A stretch of 64,000 nt of DNA from Thiosymbion sp942492625 (GTDB lineage: Bacteria > Pseudomonadota > Gammaproteobacteria > Chromatiales > Chromatiaceae): positions 1 to 64,000 of the forward strand of contig CALOFM010000016.1 in NCBI GenBank assembly GCA_942492625.1. Reading direction: 5' to 3'. A model generated the notes under the pieces. It saw nothing but the letters and a program-made list of their open reading frames with translations. It did no database searches and had not been told where the DNA came from. Position numbers and translations under genes: made by a program. Below are positions 19,005 through 27,659 of this stretch, piece by piece; position 1 is the first letter of the stretch; every line of letters begins with the position of its first letter.

Positions 19005-19671
19005 CTTTACCGCCGGGTGAATTGAGTCTGCTTCCCACGTGCGCGTGGGGAGGACGAAAGGATACCGCAGTCTGGCGCGGGGGTGTGACAGGTGCGCCAT
19101 TCCCGTCGCCGTAATTGAACCGCAGAGATGCTGAGAATGCGCAGAGCAGGTCGGGAATCCTTTCCCAACGAACGGCTTGCCTACATCGGCTGATGGATAC
19201 GAACCTGCCCTGGAGAATCACCGTGAACGCGTCCTTTAGATCCCTTGAATGGCGTTGTGTCCGATACTGTTTCGCCACAAGTTGCTAAGACTCACCCTCT
19301 TCGAAACAGGCGCATTTCTCCAGAATTGCGGCATCGTCAGAGAGCCGGTGGAAACACCCGCTATCGTCCAGGGGCGTGGGAAAACGCCGACAAATTTCGG
19401 GCGATTGGGTCAGCGCACCACTCATCGAGGCGAGCCGATAAAATTCGCGATGTCGCTCTCCACCCACCCCCTTCCAGCCCACATTTATAGGGCGCCCGCC
19501 CCACCGACTTCCACCAAGCGACGTTGTCAAACGCCCTGGATCCTTTGCGGTCGGTCGGCCGTCCGAGTTGGGCGGCAGCAGTGTCCCAACAACGGCCGCT
19601 GGCGTTCAAACTTAGTGATCGCAGGATTCGGCCGGAATGAACTTGTTGATTGCCGTGGTGGAGTGGCCGGA
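19005..19671. other. Intergenic region without recognised gene
   Basis: About 670 bp between leuS and the zinc transporter operon, upstream of leuS and downstream of znuB. The open frames here lack homology-like patterns and ribosome sites. At 19116-19147 there is a degenerate copy of the dispersed repeat also found at 8195 and 53441. Nothing else is recognised. Confidence 0.4.
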
Positions 19672-20616
19672 TCACTTGGCAGTCCGGACGCTGCCAGAGA
19701 CCCGATCGGCATGGACGGACGGATGGGGAGAGGTACGAGAGACATGTCGTTCACCGTCAGCCGCGCTCCGGACGGCACGCGGGTGCGGCGCCGCTACAAT
19801 GGATCTGCTATTGGTCACACACAATAGAGGCATGACCGCCGCAACAGCGGCGAAAACCACCAGAGCGGCGACCAGCACAGGTCCGAAGGGCTGGTCCAGT
19901 GCGAGTGCCAGGAGGAACGCAATCAGGTATCCGCAGATCCCGATCACGGCGGAAGTGATCAAGGTCCAACGCCAACTCGGCGCCAAACGGAAAGCGAGCC
20001 AGGCTGGCACGAAGACCAGGGCGAAAGCTCCCATGAGCCCGAGCGTGGCAGTGGCGACGGCCATGCCCGCGGCGGCGAGCAGGTCCATGCACAGATGCCA
20101 CCGCCAGGCGGGTAACGCGTTTGCCTGCTCGAAACGGGGAAAGAATCGAGCGCGCAGGAGCTTGCCGCTGAGCCAGGGCAGCAATGCGAAACCCAGGGTT
20201 GCCAGAATCAGCGAAGCGCTCAGGTCGACTGTCGCTGCGAAATATAGCTGCCCGTCGATCATTGCGTGCCCGAGCGAGTCCCCGATGGCGGTGTTGGCAG
20301 CCACGAGCAGCATGGCCGCCCAGCCAATCAATATCATGAAGCCGTAGGCGGCATTGCCACGGGCGCGCAACAAGGTCTTGGCCACGCCGCCTCCAAGGGC
20401 ACCGGCGGTGCCACCTATCACGGCGGGCACTCCAGCGGCGAGCCCGAGCAAGGCGCTAGCCGCCGCCAGGTGAGCGAGTCCCAAGGCGGCGAGCCATTCC
20501 TCGCGCAACATCAGCAGGGCTCCCATCAGAGGCAGCACGGCGGCCAACAGCAGACCGGTCAAGAAGGGTACCCGGAATAGCGGATCGAACAGGACCTCGG
20601 TGAAGCTCTCCATCAT
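19672..20616 (-). CDS. Zinc/manganese-type ABC transporter permease (ZnuB-like)
   Basis: An ABC-3 family permease moves the metal through the inner membrane. The 314-residue protein has about eight membrane segments (for example FLTGLLLAAVLPLMGALLML at the start) and the family's conserved MGAFALVFVPAWLAFRLAP region. ATG 20616 overlaps the stop of the ATPase gene. The last ~45 residues (after VMPLLCVTNSRSIVAA) are charged, arginine-rich and unlike the family, so the true stop may have been lost and the tail read from flanking sequence. Confidence 0.87.
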   Translation of the reverse strand: MMESFTEVLFDPLFRVPFLTGLLLAAVLPLMGALLMLREEWLAALGLAHLAAASALLGLAAGVPAVIGGTAGALGGGVAKTLLRARGNAAYGFMILIGWAAMLLVAANTAIGDSLGHAMIDGQLYFAATVDLSASLILATLGFALLPWLSGKLLRARFFPRFEQANALPAWRWHLCMDLLAAAGMAVATATLGLMGAFALVFVPAWLAFRLAPSWRWTLITSAVIGICGYLIAFLLALALDQPFGPVLVAALVVFAAVAAVMPLLCVTNSRSIVAAPHPRAVRSAADGERHVSRTSPHPSVHADRVSGSVRTAK

Positions 20617-21224
20617 TCCCCCCCTTGCCAAGCTTCCACTGTCAGCACCCGCGAGCAGGCGGCGTCCAGGAAGCGCCGCTCGTGACTGACCAGCAGGACC
20701 GCACGATGTCCGCGCTCGGCGGCGAGTATCTCGATCAAGAGTCCCTCGGTTGGCGGGTCGAGGTTGTTGGTAGGCTCGTCGAGCAGCACCAAGTCCATGG
20801 TGCTACCGAGCGCGGCCCAGACGCAAAGCAGCTGGTATTGGCCGCCGCTCAAGGCGTCTATGCGCCGGTTCAGAATCTCCTCCAGAGCGGGAGGAGCCTT
20901 CCGCTGGTCAGCACCGGCGGCGCGCACGATGTCGCGGCCCGTCAGCGGCATTACCGGCAGGCGCGCCGGTTGTTGCTCCTGATACGCAAGGGTCAACCCG
21001 GGCGCCCGTTCGACGGAGCCGTCGAAGACCCGGGCACCGCGCCCGATTGCATTCAGGACGGTCGATTTCCCAATGCCGTTAGCCCCCCAAAGACCAACGA
21101 CCTCCCCGGAAGCGACGCTAAAGGAGAGCGGGCCCACGACGGGTCGGCTGTAACCCGCGACCAGCCCCTCGACGCGGAGCAGCTCTTGTCGTTGACCCGA
21201 AGCGCGCGGTTCGACGGCGGTCAC
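20613..21224 (-). CDS. Metal ABC transporter ATP-binding protein (ZnuC-like)
   Basis: The ATPase drives metal import. From GTG 21224 the 203-residue protein has Walker A GANGIGKST, a Q loop in AYQEQQ, signature LSGGQYQLL, Walker B LVLLDEPTNNLD and switch histidine VSHERR. GTG is chosen because it overlaps the stop of the binding-protein gene in the form GTGA, and family similarity begins shortly after. It is slightly short for the family (usually about 250 residues), with a compressed helical domain. Confidence 0.88.
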   Translation of the reverse strand: MTAVEPRASGQRQELLRVEGLVAGYSRPVVGPLSFSVASGEVVGLWGANGIGKSTVLNAIGRGARVFDGSVERAPGLTLAYQEQQPARLPVMPLTGRDIVRAAGADQRKAPPALEEILNRRIDALSGGQYQLLCVWAALGSTMDLVLLDEPTNNLDPPTEGLLIEILAAERGHRAVLLVSHERRFLDAACSRVLTVEAWQGGE

Positions 21225-22111
21225 TTGGCGCTCGCGATGGTGTCGACCCAACGACCGATGTGGGTCAGGTAGCCGTCCCCGTCCGAGCCCTCGGGCGGTT
21301 CCATGGGCAGCTCGACAACCCGCCATCCCAGGCTGCCGGCGAAGGACTCTGGTGCCTTCGGCGATTGGTAAGGCGTGTGAACAACGATGCCTCGGCGTCC
21401 TTTCAGCTCGGAGGTCAGCGCGCTGATTTGCCTGCCGGTCGGCGGAACGCCCGGGATCGGCTCGATGGTGCCTAGCAGAGGAACGCCGAAACGCTCCAGC
21501 AGGTAGATGGCATCGCGGTGGTAGAGGACGACGCCGGGCGCTCCCTCGAGTCTCCCGCGCCAGCTCTTCACCCGCCGGTCTACCTTTGCCGCGAAGGCAT
21601 CAGCGCCTCGCCGGTACTCGCTTGCCCCGGCCGAATCGATGAGCGCGAGCCGCGCGGCAAGGGCTCGCGCCACGGTGGCCATCCGCACCGGGTCCATGTT
21701 GACGTGCGGATTGCCCACCGGATGGACATCCCCCATCGCACGATTCGCGGCTCCTCCCACGTCGAGCAGGGGCACCTGGGCCGCGGCCTCGAAGTACCCG
21801 TTGGTGCCAGGCAAGATCTTCGGGTTGGCCGCACCGCGGATCGCCACGGGTAGCCAGCCGACCTCCAGCTCGGCGCCGATGGCCACCACGAGATCCGCCC
21901 CGCGCAGGGCGCGCATCATGGTCGGCTTGGCCTGCAAGGTGTGCAGGTCGCGATTCGGACCGGCCAGCACGGTAAGCTTCGCCCGAGATCCGGCCACCTC
22001 TCGCACCAGCGCGCCCATACTGGGACTGGTGGCGACCACATCGAGCGCAATCGCCTGCGTCGAAATCAGGGCGAGAAAGTACACAAGCCAGAGATAGGTG
22101 CGTCGGATCAT
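21221..22111 (-). CDS. Periplasmic metal-binding protein (ZnuA-like)
   Basis: The cluster A-I binding protein captures zinc or manganese in the periplasm. After a signal peptide (MIRRTYLWLVYFLALISTQA) come likely metal ligands: the histidine of NRDLHTLQAKP, the histidine of GNPHVNMDP and a later VVHTPYQSP. The position that usually holds a third His/Glu reads GTIEPIPGVPPTG, so Glu may serve. There is no His-rich loop, unlike many ZnuA proteins; that role may sit in the neighbouring porin. ATG 22111 has GAGGAG about 8-13 bp upstream; length 296 residues. Confidence 0.87.
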   Translation of the reverse strand: MIRRTYLWLVYFLALISTQAIALDVVATSPSMGALVREVAGSRAKLTVLAGPNRDLHTLQAKPTMMRALRGADLVVAIGAELEVGWLPVAIRGAANPKILPGTNGYFEAAAQVPLLDVGGAANRAMGDVHPVGNPHVNMDPVRMATVARALAARLALIDSAGASEYRRGADAFAAKVDRRVKSWRGRLEGAPGVVLYHRDAIYLLERFGVPLLGTIEPIPGVPPTGRQISALTSELKGRRGIVVHTPYQSPKAPESFAGSLGWRVVELPMEPPEGSDGDGYLTHIGRWVDTIASAK

Positions 22112-22130
22112 ACGAGATTCTCCTCGGATT

Positions 22131-23726
22131 TCAGAAGGTGTGGGCACCGTGGGTGCCAAGGCTCATCAGGAACTGCAGGTAGAAGGCATCGAAATGCTCG
22201 CGCTCCCCCGGGAGAACGAGGATGTCGTTGCGGGCATACTGCGCCCGCAGGCGTGAGAACTCCGACAGGTTCCAGGTCAGGTCCAGAGTCCAGCGGTCCG
22301 ACGAGCCGAAATCGGTGCTCTCGCCGCCGCTCACCTTGTTGGTCAGCCCGAGGACGTCGTAGCGTAGGCCTGCCGTCCACTTGGGCGCGAAGCCATAGAC
22401 TGCCTGGGCGTAGAGCCCGTCGGTGGTGGATTTACGATTCGATCCGATCAAGCCGGAAACGGTGTCCAGGACCTCGCCGGTCTCCTCGTCGATGAGGCTG
22501 GCGCTGCGAATCTTCATGTCCTTGATCGAGCGCAGGTACTCGGCCTGGAACTTGAAGTCGCCCTTCCCGTAGGCCGCGTCCGCGTCGTACTTGTAGACGA
22601 CATCAACGCCCCACAGGTCGGCGTCGCCCTCGAGCCCATTCTCGAGCATGGCGTGCGTGTGCTCGTCGTCATGCCCGTGCACTTCGGCATGCCCGTAACC
22701 GCCCGTTTCCGTGAGCTTTTGACCCCATACCTCCTGATGCTGGGAGTTGTGGGCGTAGGACAGGCCGAGCTGCAGGGCATGGTTCTCGCCGATGTCCGGC
22801 GAAACCTTGGCGAAGGCGGTCCACAGCCGGGGGCCGTCTTGGGTGTCCTTGAGATTGTACGATGCCTGCTCGTCATCGCTCAGCGTCGCACCGAAAACCT
22901 CCTGATCTCCCTGTGACAATTCGAAGCCGAGTAGCGTGTAGACCGGGAGCTCCGGCAACCAGGTCAGCTGAAGGCCTGTGTCCTGCAACCCGTGATCCCC
23001 GAGCAGATTCAGGTAGGGCAGATTCTGGTCGGCGAAATCCCACTGGTGCGGATGCTGCTTGTTGATGTAGCCGAAGTCGCTCAGGAACTTTCCACCCTTG
23101 ACCTTGAGGCCGTAGGGCAGGCTGCGGGTCTGAAAATAGCCCTCCTCCAGATCGACGTTGCCGTCGCCGTCGATCGCCAGGTACATGGCGGCATCGAAAT
23201 AGGGATCGACCGTGGCGGAGAAGGCGATCTCGGCCTCGCGGAAGTTGAAGCCGTTCTGCGTCGACGCGTGCTCATGACCGTGCCCATCCTGCTCCGCGAC
23301 CTCTTCGTGGACGTGGAACCAGCGCCCGGGCATGAAGGCCTCGCCCACCAGCGTTGCCCCCGCGCCGTCTATGCCGTCGTGGTAGTAGTTACCGTCCAGA
23401 ATCACGGAGATCTGCGGGTTGAACGCAGTGCCGGAGGTCAGCGCACCGAATCCCCCGGTGGGCTTGGCAGCGCTTCCGGTTGGCGCTGGGTGGACCACCG
23501 CGGCAGTCATGGGCTTGGATTTTGCTGCGTCCTCCCGCTTGCGGGCGGCCTCGCGCTCGGCCGCGGCGAGACGGTTCTCAAGGGCCTGAATACGTTGCTC
23601 GTACTCTACCTTCATCGAGTTGAGCATGGACTTGAGCTCCGCGATCTCCGAATCGCTGGCGGCGAAAGCGGATACAGGGGTCAGCAGGGTGCCGAAGATG
23701 GCACCCCGAAACAGGGACTTGCGCAT
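22131..23726 (-). CDS. Histidine-rich outer-membrane porin, probable zinc-uptake channel
   Basis: A 531-residue protein with a signal peptide ending AFA/ASDS (residue 22), a coiled-coil segment (about 25-68, ELKSMLNSMKVEYEQRIQAL), then alternating beta-strand sequence ending in the C-terminal Phe (GAHTF) typical of barrels. Two histidine clusters lie in loop-like regions: residues 136-153 (FHVHEEVAEQDGHGHEH) and 344-358 (GHAEVHGHDDEHTH). It is the first gene before znuA, with a 19-bp gap, so it probably belongs to the same zinc-responsive operon and lets zinc through the outer membrane. The family name cannot be given with certainty. Confidence 0.72.
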   Translation of the reverse strand: MRKSLFRGAIFGTLLTPVSAFAASDSEIAELKSMLNSMKVEYEQRIQALENRLAAAEREAARKREDAAKSKPMTAAVVHPAPTGSAAKPTGGFGALTSGTAFNPQISVILDGNYYHDGIDGAGATLVGEAFMPGRWFHVHEEVAEQDGHGHEHASTQNGFNFREAEIAFSATVDPYFDAAMYLAIDGDGNVDLEEGYFQTRSLPYGLKVKGGKFLSDFGYINKQHPHQWDFADQNLPYLNLLGDHGLQDTGLQLTWLPELPVYTLLGFELSQGDQEVFGATLSDDEQASYNLKDTQDGPRLWTAFAKVSPDIGENHALQLGLSYAHNSQHQEVWGQKLTETGGYGHAEVHGHDDEHTHAMLENGLEGDADLWGVDVVYKYDADAAYGKGDFKFQAEYLRSIKDMKIRSASLIDEETGEVLDTVSGLIGSNRKSTTDGLYAQAVYGFAPKWTAGLRYDVLGLTNKVSGGESTDFGSSDRWTLDLTWNLSEFSRLRAQYARNDILVLPGEREHFDAFYLQFLMSLGTHGAHTF

Positions 23727-23804
23727 CTATTTACTCCGGAAGCAGAGACGAGCAGGTACACCGAGGCGTTGCCTCGGAGTCGTCGTCGAATCAGAAGATT
23801 CGGT

Positions 23805-24101
23805 TCATGAGTGAACCGGAGCCGGAGGTGCGCGGGCGTGATGTACGCGGAAGTTGCTTCCTGAAGCCGGTTTGTGGCTAGGCGCTCGCGCTAGAGGCGC
23901 TGGCTCAGGAGGGAAAGAAGGCGTTGAGGGGAACGACGTAAGCGGAGAGCCAACCGCGTTTCCCGCCAGACACACTTCGCAGGAGGCCTCGTCGATATGG
24001 CCGAGGTGCTCGATCTCATGGCTCGCGAGAAGGAACTGCGCGGCGAAGAGCGTGAAAGCAGCAAGTAGCGCGGCCCAGGGACTGAGGCGGCGGGAAATCA
24101 T
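23805..24101 (-). CDS. Small secreted DUF2946-like protein
   Basis: A 98-residue protein with an N-terminal membrane/signal segment (SPWAALLAAFTLFAAQFLLA) followed by SHEIEHLGHIDEASCEVCLA, a His- and Cys-bearing stretch similar to DUF2946 proteins. The C terminus is Pro/Ala-rich. It lies 78 bp upstream of the His-rich porin on the same strand, and its CxxC/His content suits metal handling. ATG 24101 (MISRRLSPW) starts the signal; a longer frame adds unconserved residues. Function is unknown. Confidence 0.6.
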   Translation of the reverse strand: MISRRLSPWAALLAAFTLFAAQFLLASHEIEHLGHIDEASCEVCLAGNAVGSPLTSFPSTPSFPPEPAPLARAPSHKPASGSNFRVHHARAPPAPVHS

Positions 24102-24174
24102 CGAAGCGGTAGCATTTGGCGACGTTCTTGGCTTGCCGACGAATCTTCGCGCAGATGGTAGCGGTTTCGATTTC

Positions 24175-24680
24175 TCAGTACAACGCGCCGACACTGATGT
24201 TCTCCAGCGCCCTGGCCTCGGAGACGGCTTCCGGCATGGCTACCAACCCGCTGTTGACGGCGTCCTGGGCGCCGGCGAGGGTCGGTGTGCTCGTGAGGGC
24301 GCCAGCCAACATTCCGGCGCTGAAGCCGTACTCGAGCCCGACGAGCCGCGCGAGAGCGAGGGTCAGGGCAACCGCCGTGCCCGCCACCACGAATGCCAGG
24401 GTCACGTACCGCGGCCGTCGGCCGCGAAGGCGCTAAAGAAGGTGGGACCGGCCTGGATTCCAACAGAGAAGATGAACAGGGCGAAACCAAAACCGCTAGC
24501 CCCTGCCGGCGCACTGAATCCAAAATGCCCGAAGAGCAAGCCCACTAGAAGGACGCCGATTACCGGCCCCACTTCGATGCCGGCGACCCGGATGTTTCCG
24601 ACCAGATAACCGAGGCCGATGACCGTGAAGATCAACAGAATCGCGTTGTCGCGCAGCAGTGCGAAGAGATCGATTTCCAT
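24175..24680 (-). pseudogene. Aspartate/alanine exchanger family (AspT-like) transporter remnant
   Basis: The first part (24680 to 24402) reads LRDNAILLIFTVIGLGYLVG and GFGFALFIFSVGIQAGPTFF, and after a single-base shift near 24410 the frame continues VTLAFVVAGTAVALTLALAR and GMLAGALTSTPTLAGAQDAV. These are characteristic blocks of the AAE exchanger family N-terminal half. A normal member has about 560 residues; here only about 165 codons remain and the distal part is gone. The gene is therefore truncated in addition to the shift. Confidence 0.78.
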
Positions 24681-24778
24681 GCGTTTCTCCGTCGGAGGTC
24701 GCTATTTCCGGATTCGGTGTTGAGAACGGCCGCGATACCAAGACCTCCACGTGCCTCGCGGATTCATGTTTTGTTCAC

Positions 24779-26122
24779 CTACTTGGCGCTCCGCTTTGGA
24801 AACGCCCAAGTGGCGGCACCCGTTGGTACGAGCGATCGACCGGCCTCTCCCGGCGCGCGGCCGTATCGGACCAGCTGGATCAGATCGGCGCTCACCTCGG
24901 GATTGGTGGAGAAGTAGGAGTGACCGAACTGATCGGTGGCCTTCCCCTCGTACACGATCAGATCGATGTTTCCCCATTTGCTGAAGTAGTCCCGTGCGGC
25001 AGGCGTTACGTCCTCGGGGCTGAGCCGGCCGACGCGTGTCTGGCTGCGGAAGAGGATGGTGGAGGCCAACAAGGCGCGATCCTTTGGCGACGCGTAGATT
25101 GTCATGCGTCCGCTAATGAGATGCGGCAAGCGCTCACTGGACCAGTGGGTGATCAGATCCGGATCAGAGCCGAAAAACTCGATCTTCTGGCGGGCAACTT
25201 CCGCATCGATATCCGGTGACATCAGCACGACATTGTCGATCTTGATCACATCGACTGGTTCTAGACCTGCGGCGGTGCTTTGGATTGCCAGCTCGCGCAG
25301 CGCGCTCAAGAGAACCGTGGCTCCTCTGCTGTGCGCAAGCAACTGCAGCCTCTTAACCCTGGGCGTCTGTGCGATGAGACGGATGGTCTTCGCCAGGTGG
25401 CCCACCGCGAACTCGCCCGATTCCGTGGTACTGGCATAGGCGGTAAGAAAACCGCCGGAGGCCGATGCTGGCCAGGTAAAGTAAGCACAGACATGTTCGC
25501 GGCCAAGAAAGTGGCAAAGCTCTGCAGCGGTGAACGCGGCGGTGGCGAAGGTCTCGTTGAAACCATGGACGTAGAGGACGACCTCCCCGTCTCTCGAGTA
25601 AGCGAGTCGACGCTGCAACAGGTCTCGAAAGCCGACCCTGGCGCGCTCATGGGCAGCAACCACATCCCTGGTGCGTTTCACGCCCGAGGGCGTCACTTCC
25701 AGGGCATAGGGTTCCTCCGGGAAGTGGCCCGCCTCCTCGATCGAGCCCATGCTCAAACTGATCTCCGGCGACCGCGCCAAAAGCCGACTCTGCTGTTCCA
25801 GCTCGGGCCAAGTCAGCGGCGGGGCCATGTCGACAACAGCCCGGCCAAAGGCGAGTGAACGGGCGCGTTGCTCCCCATAGGGCAATCGGGTCTCGGGATT
25901 GTTCTCCGGTAACCTGTCGGTGATAAACAACAGGTCGATCTGCGCCTTGCGCAGCTCCGGCGGCAAGTCCTCGAACAGCTCCTGCGCCGGTTCCCGATAG
26001 TAGAGGGCTGGTGTTGGCATCAGCGGTCTCGAGGTGCTGGCGCAGCCGGAGAGTAGCACCAAGACCAACGCAAGGGAAACGGTCGAGATGACAGATGCCT
26101 TAACGATCATCCAGATAACCAA
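24779..26122 (-). CDS. Alpha/beta-hydrolase lipoprotein (DUF900-like)
   Basis: A 447-residue protein with a lipobox (VLVLLSGCAST, Cys27), so it is probably anchored to a membrane facing the periplasm. The hydrolase core has an oxyanion turn LYVHGFNE (about 183-190) and a nucleophile elbow AHSRGA (Ser265), followed by a likely Asp in SPDIDAEVA and a His near GHSYFSTNP. This arrangement matches DUF900-type esterases. A substrate is not evident. It lies between the AspT remnant and the DUF3179 gene, all on the minus strand. Confidence 0.85.
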   Translation of the reverse strand: MVIWMIVKASVISTVSLALVLVLLSGCASTSRPLMPTPALYYREPAQELFEDLPPELRKAQIDLLFITDRLPENNPETRLPYGEQRARSLAFGRAVVDMAPPLTWPELEQQSRLLARSPEISLSMGSIEEAGHFPEEPYALEVTPSGVKRTRDVVAAHERARVGFRDLLQRRLAYSRDGEVVLYVHGFNETFATAAFTAAELCHFLGREHVCAYFTWPASASGGFLTAYASTTESGEFAVGHLAKTIRLIAQTPRVKRLQLLAHSRGATVLLSALRELAIQSTAAGLEPVDVIKIDNVVLMSPDIDAEVARQKIEFFGSDPDLITHWSSERLPHLISGRMTIYASPKDRALLASTILFRSQTRVGRLSPEDVTPAARDYFSKWGNIDLIVYEGKATDQFGHSYFSTNPEVSADLIQLVRYGRAPGEAGRSLVPTGAATWAFPKRSAK

Positions 26123-26226
26123 AACGGCAGGATCTTCGCATCCTTCCTCAGTCTCGTAGATCTCAAGAAAACTGAATACTACAGAAAACCACGCAGTTTC
26201 ACGCGGTGTGGCTCGACTGGTGAATC

Positions 26227-27468
26227 CTAGGCAGCCTTTTCCCCAACGCCGACACCGACACGGTTGATATCCGTGTGCGGGAAGAACTCCGCCCAGACAT
26301 GCCAGAAGAGGCCCGGGCGCAAAGCCTCGACCCGCTTGAGCTTACCCGAGGGCGTGTTGCCGAAGAAGTCGATCTTGGTTACTGGCTCGCCGGTGTCGTT
26401 GTACCATATCCCCAAGCTTTCGTAGCGCGGGTGCCATGCGACGATGAGCGGATTGCCTCCGACCTTGGCATTCACGACATTACCCTGCTCCACCACGAAA
26501 TCGTCGGTCCAGCATACCGCGTCGTCGCCGAAGCTCACCCCCCAGACGTAGGTCTTGTTCGGCAGGCGATCGTCGTAGTGGGTCATGTTGTCCATGACCG
26601 GCTTGTTCTCGCGGTGCTGCCGGTCGATGGAGGACGAGAACACCATCTCCAGCACCAGGTCGAACAGATAGAGGATCGGGTTAGACGGGGGTTTGTTAAC
26701 GAAGACGGTTCCCTTGGGATAGGCCTTCTGGAATCCACGGAACGTCATCCGAAAAGTCGGCCAGGGCCGCATGGCGAGTGAGGGGCGGAGGGGGCAGGCC
26801 GCGCCGTCCGTTTCCTCCTTCGGTGCAGCATCCGCCTCGCGAAACCCGTAAATCTGCTGAATGGGCTCCCCAGTCCGGTTATCCCGCAGGACAAGGTTAT
26901 TGCCGTGCTGCGCCAGCACCTCGAGCTCGAGCTTCTCGCCTTCCACCTCGGGCGTGTAGCCGATCCCGAGATTGGCCATGGCGCAATAGGTCATCACGAC
27001 GTTCTCGCCGTCTAGCCCCTCGTCGTTGCCGGCGAGATGGGGACGCATCAGCTGGGCTTGTGGGTGGGCTCTGGCGACCCCGTTGTTCTCGATCACGATC
27101 ACCTGGCTGGACGGGCTGACGTATTCCCTGGCCTCCTCGATACTGTAATAGCGCGCCGATTCCTTCTGGTTCCTCAAGCCCACATGGACCCAGATGTACG
27201 GGAACCCATAGAGAACCGCGCAGAGAAGGATCGCCGCCCACCAGAATCCGAGTGAACCCGCGCCAAGGCCGAGATGGACAATGGTCATGAGGGCCAGAGC
27301 GCCGAGCCCGATGGCGAGCAGCCGGTACTCGTTTCGAATGAAGCGCAGCATGTTCTTGCGTTTCACCCGGATCAGCATCTGGCTGACATCACCAAGATCG
27401 CGGAAATAGAGTAAGCCGATGACAAGTGAGACGGTGAGTCCCAGCCAGAACAAGATATTTCCAAACAT
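26227..27468 (-). CDS. DUF3179 membrane protein
   Basis: From ATG 27468 (with GGAGG seven bases upstream) the 413-residue protein has three membrane segments in the first ~110 residues (ILFWLGLTVSLVIGLLYF and two between about 55 and 105). A soluble domain follows with IVIENNGVARAHP, GENVVMTYCAMANLGIGY and NLVLRDNRTGEPIQQIYG, the DUF3179 pattern; the usual TYCPLC cysteine pair is reduced to a single Cys here. DUF3179 function is unknown. It neighbours a Tat-exported binding protein and secreted phosphatase/sulfatase genes transcribed in the same direction. Confidence 0.8.
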   Translation of the reverse strand: MFGNILFWLGLTVSLVIGLLYFRDLGDVSQMLIRVKRKNMLRFIRNEYRLLAIGLGALALMTIVHLGLGAGSLGFWWAAILLCAVLYGFPYIWVHVGLRNQKESARYYSIEEAREYVSPSSQVIVIENNGVARAHPQAQLMRPHLAGNDEGLDGENVVMTYCAMANLGIGYTPEVEGEKLELEVLAQHGNNLVLRDNRTGEPIQQIYGFREADAAPKEETDGAACPLRPSLAMRPWPTFRMTFRGFQKAYPKGTVFVNKPPSNPILYLFDLVLEMVFSSSIDRQHRENKPVMDNMTHYDDRLPNKTYVWGVSFGDDAVCWTDDFVVEQGNVVNAKVGGNPLIVAWHPRYESLGIWYNDTGEPVTKIDFFGNTPSGKLKRVEALRPGLFWHVWAEFFPHTDINRVGVGVGEKAA

Positions 27469-27659
27469 TGCGTGGCCTCCTATATGAACCTGGACAGTGC
27501 CGAAGGTGTCGGTGCAGCGGAGGCGGCCGACTGTTCGGCGCACCTCGCGTGAACAGCAACGCCCCGGCGGCTACATCTGCGGGGTTTTCATCATGAACAG
27601 GTACTTTCCCCGGGGATCCCGGAATAGATCATGCTTGTCCGCCAAGATGGCGTTGTCGA

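Noticed and set aside
17604..19025. Long plus-strand open frame of 473 codons
   Set aside because: Antisense to leuS, whose motifs are complete on the other strand.
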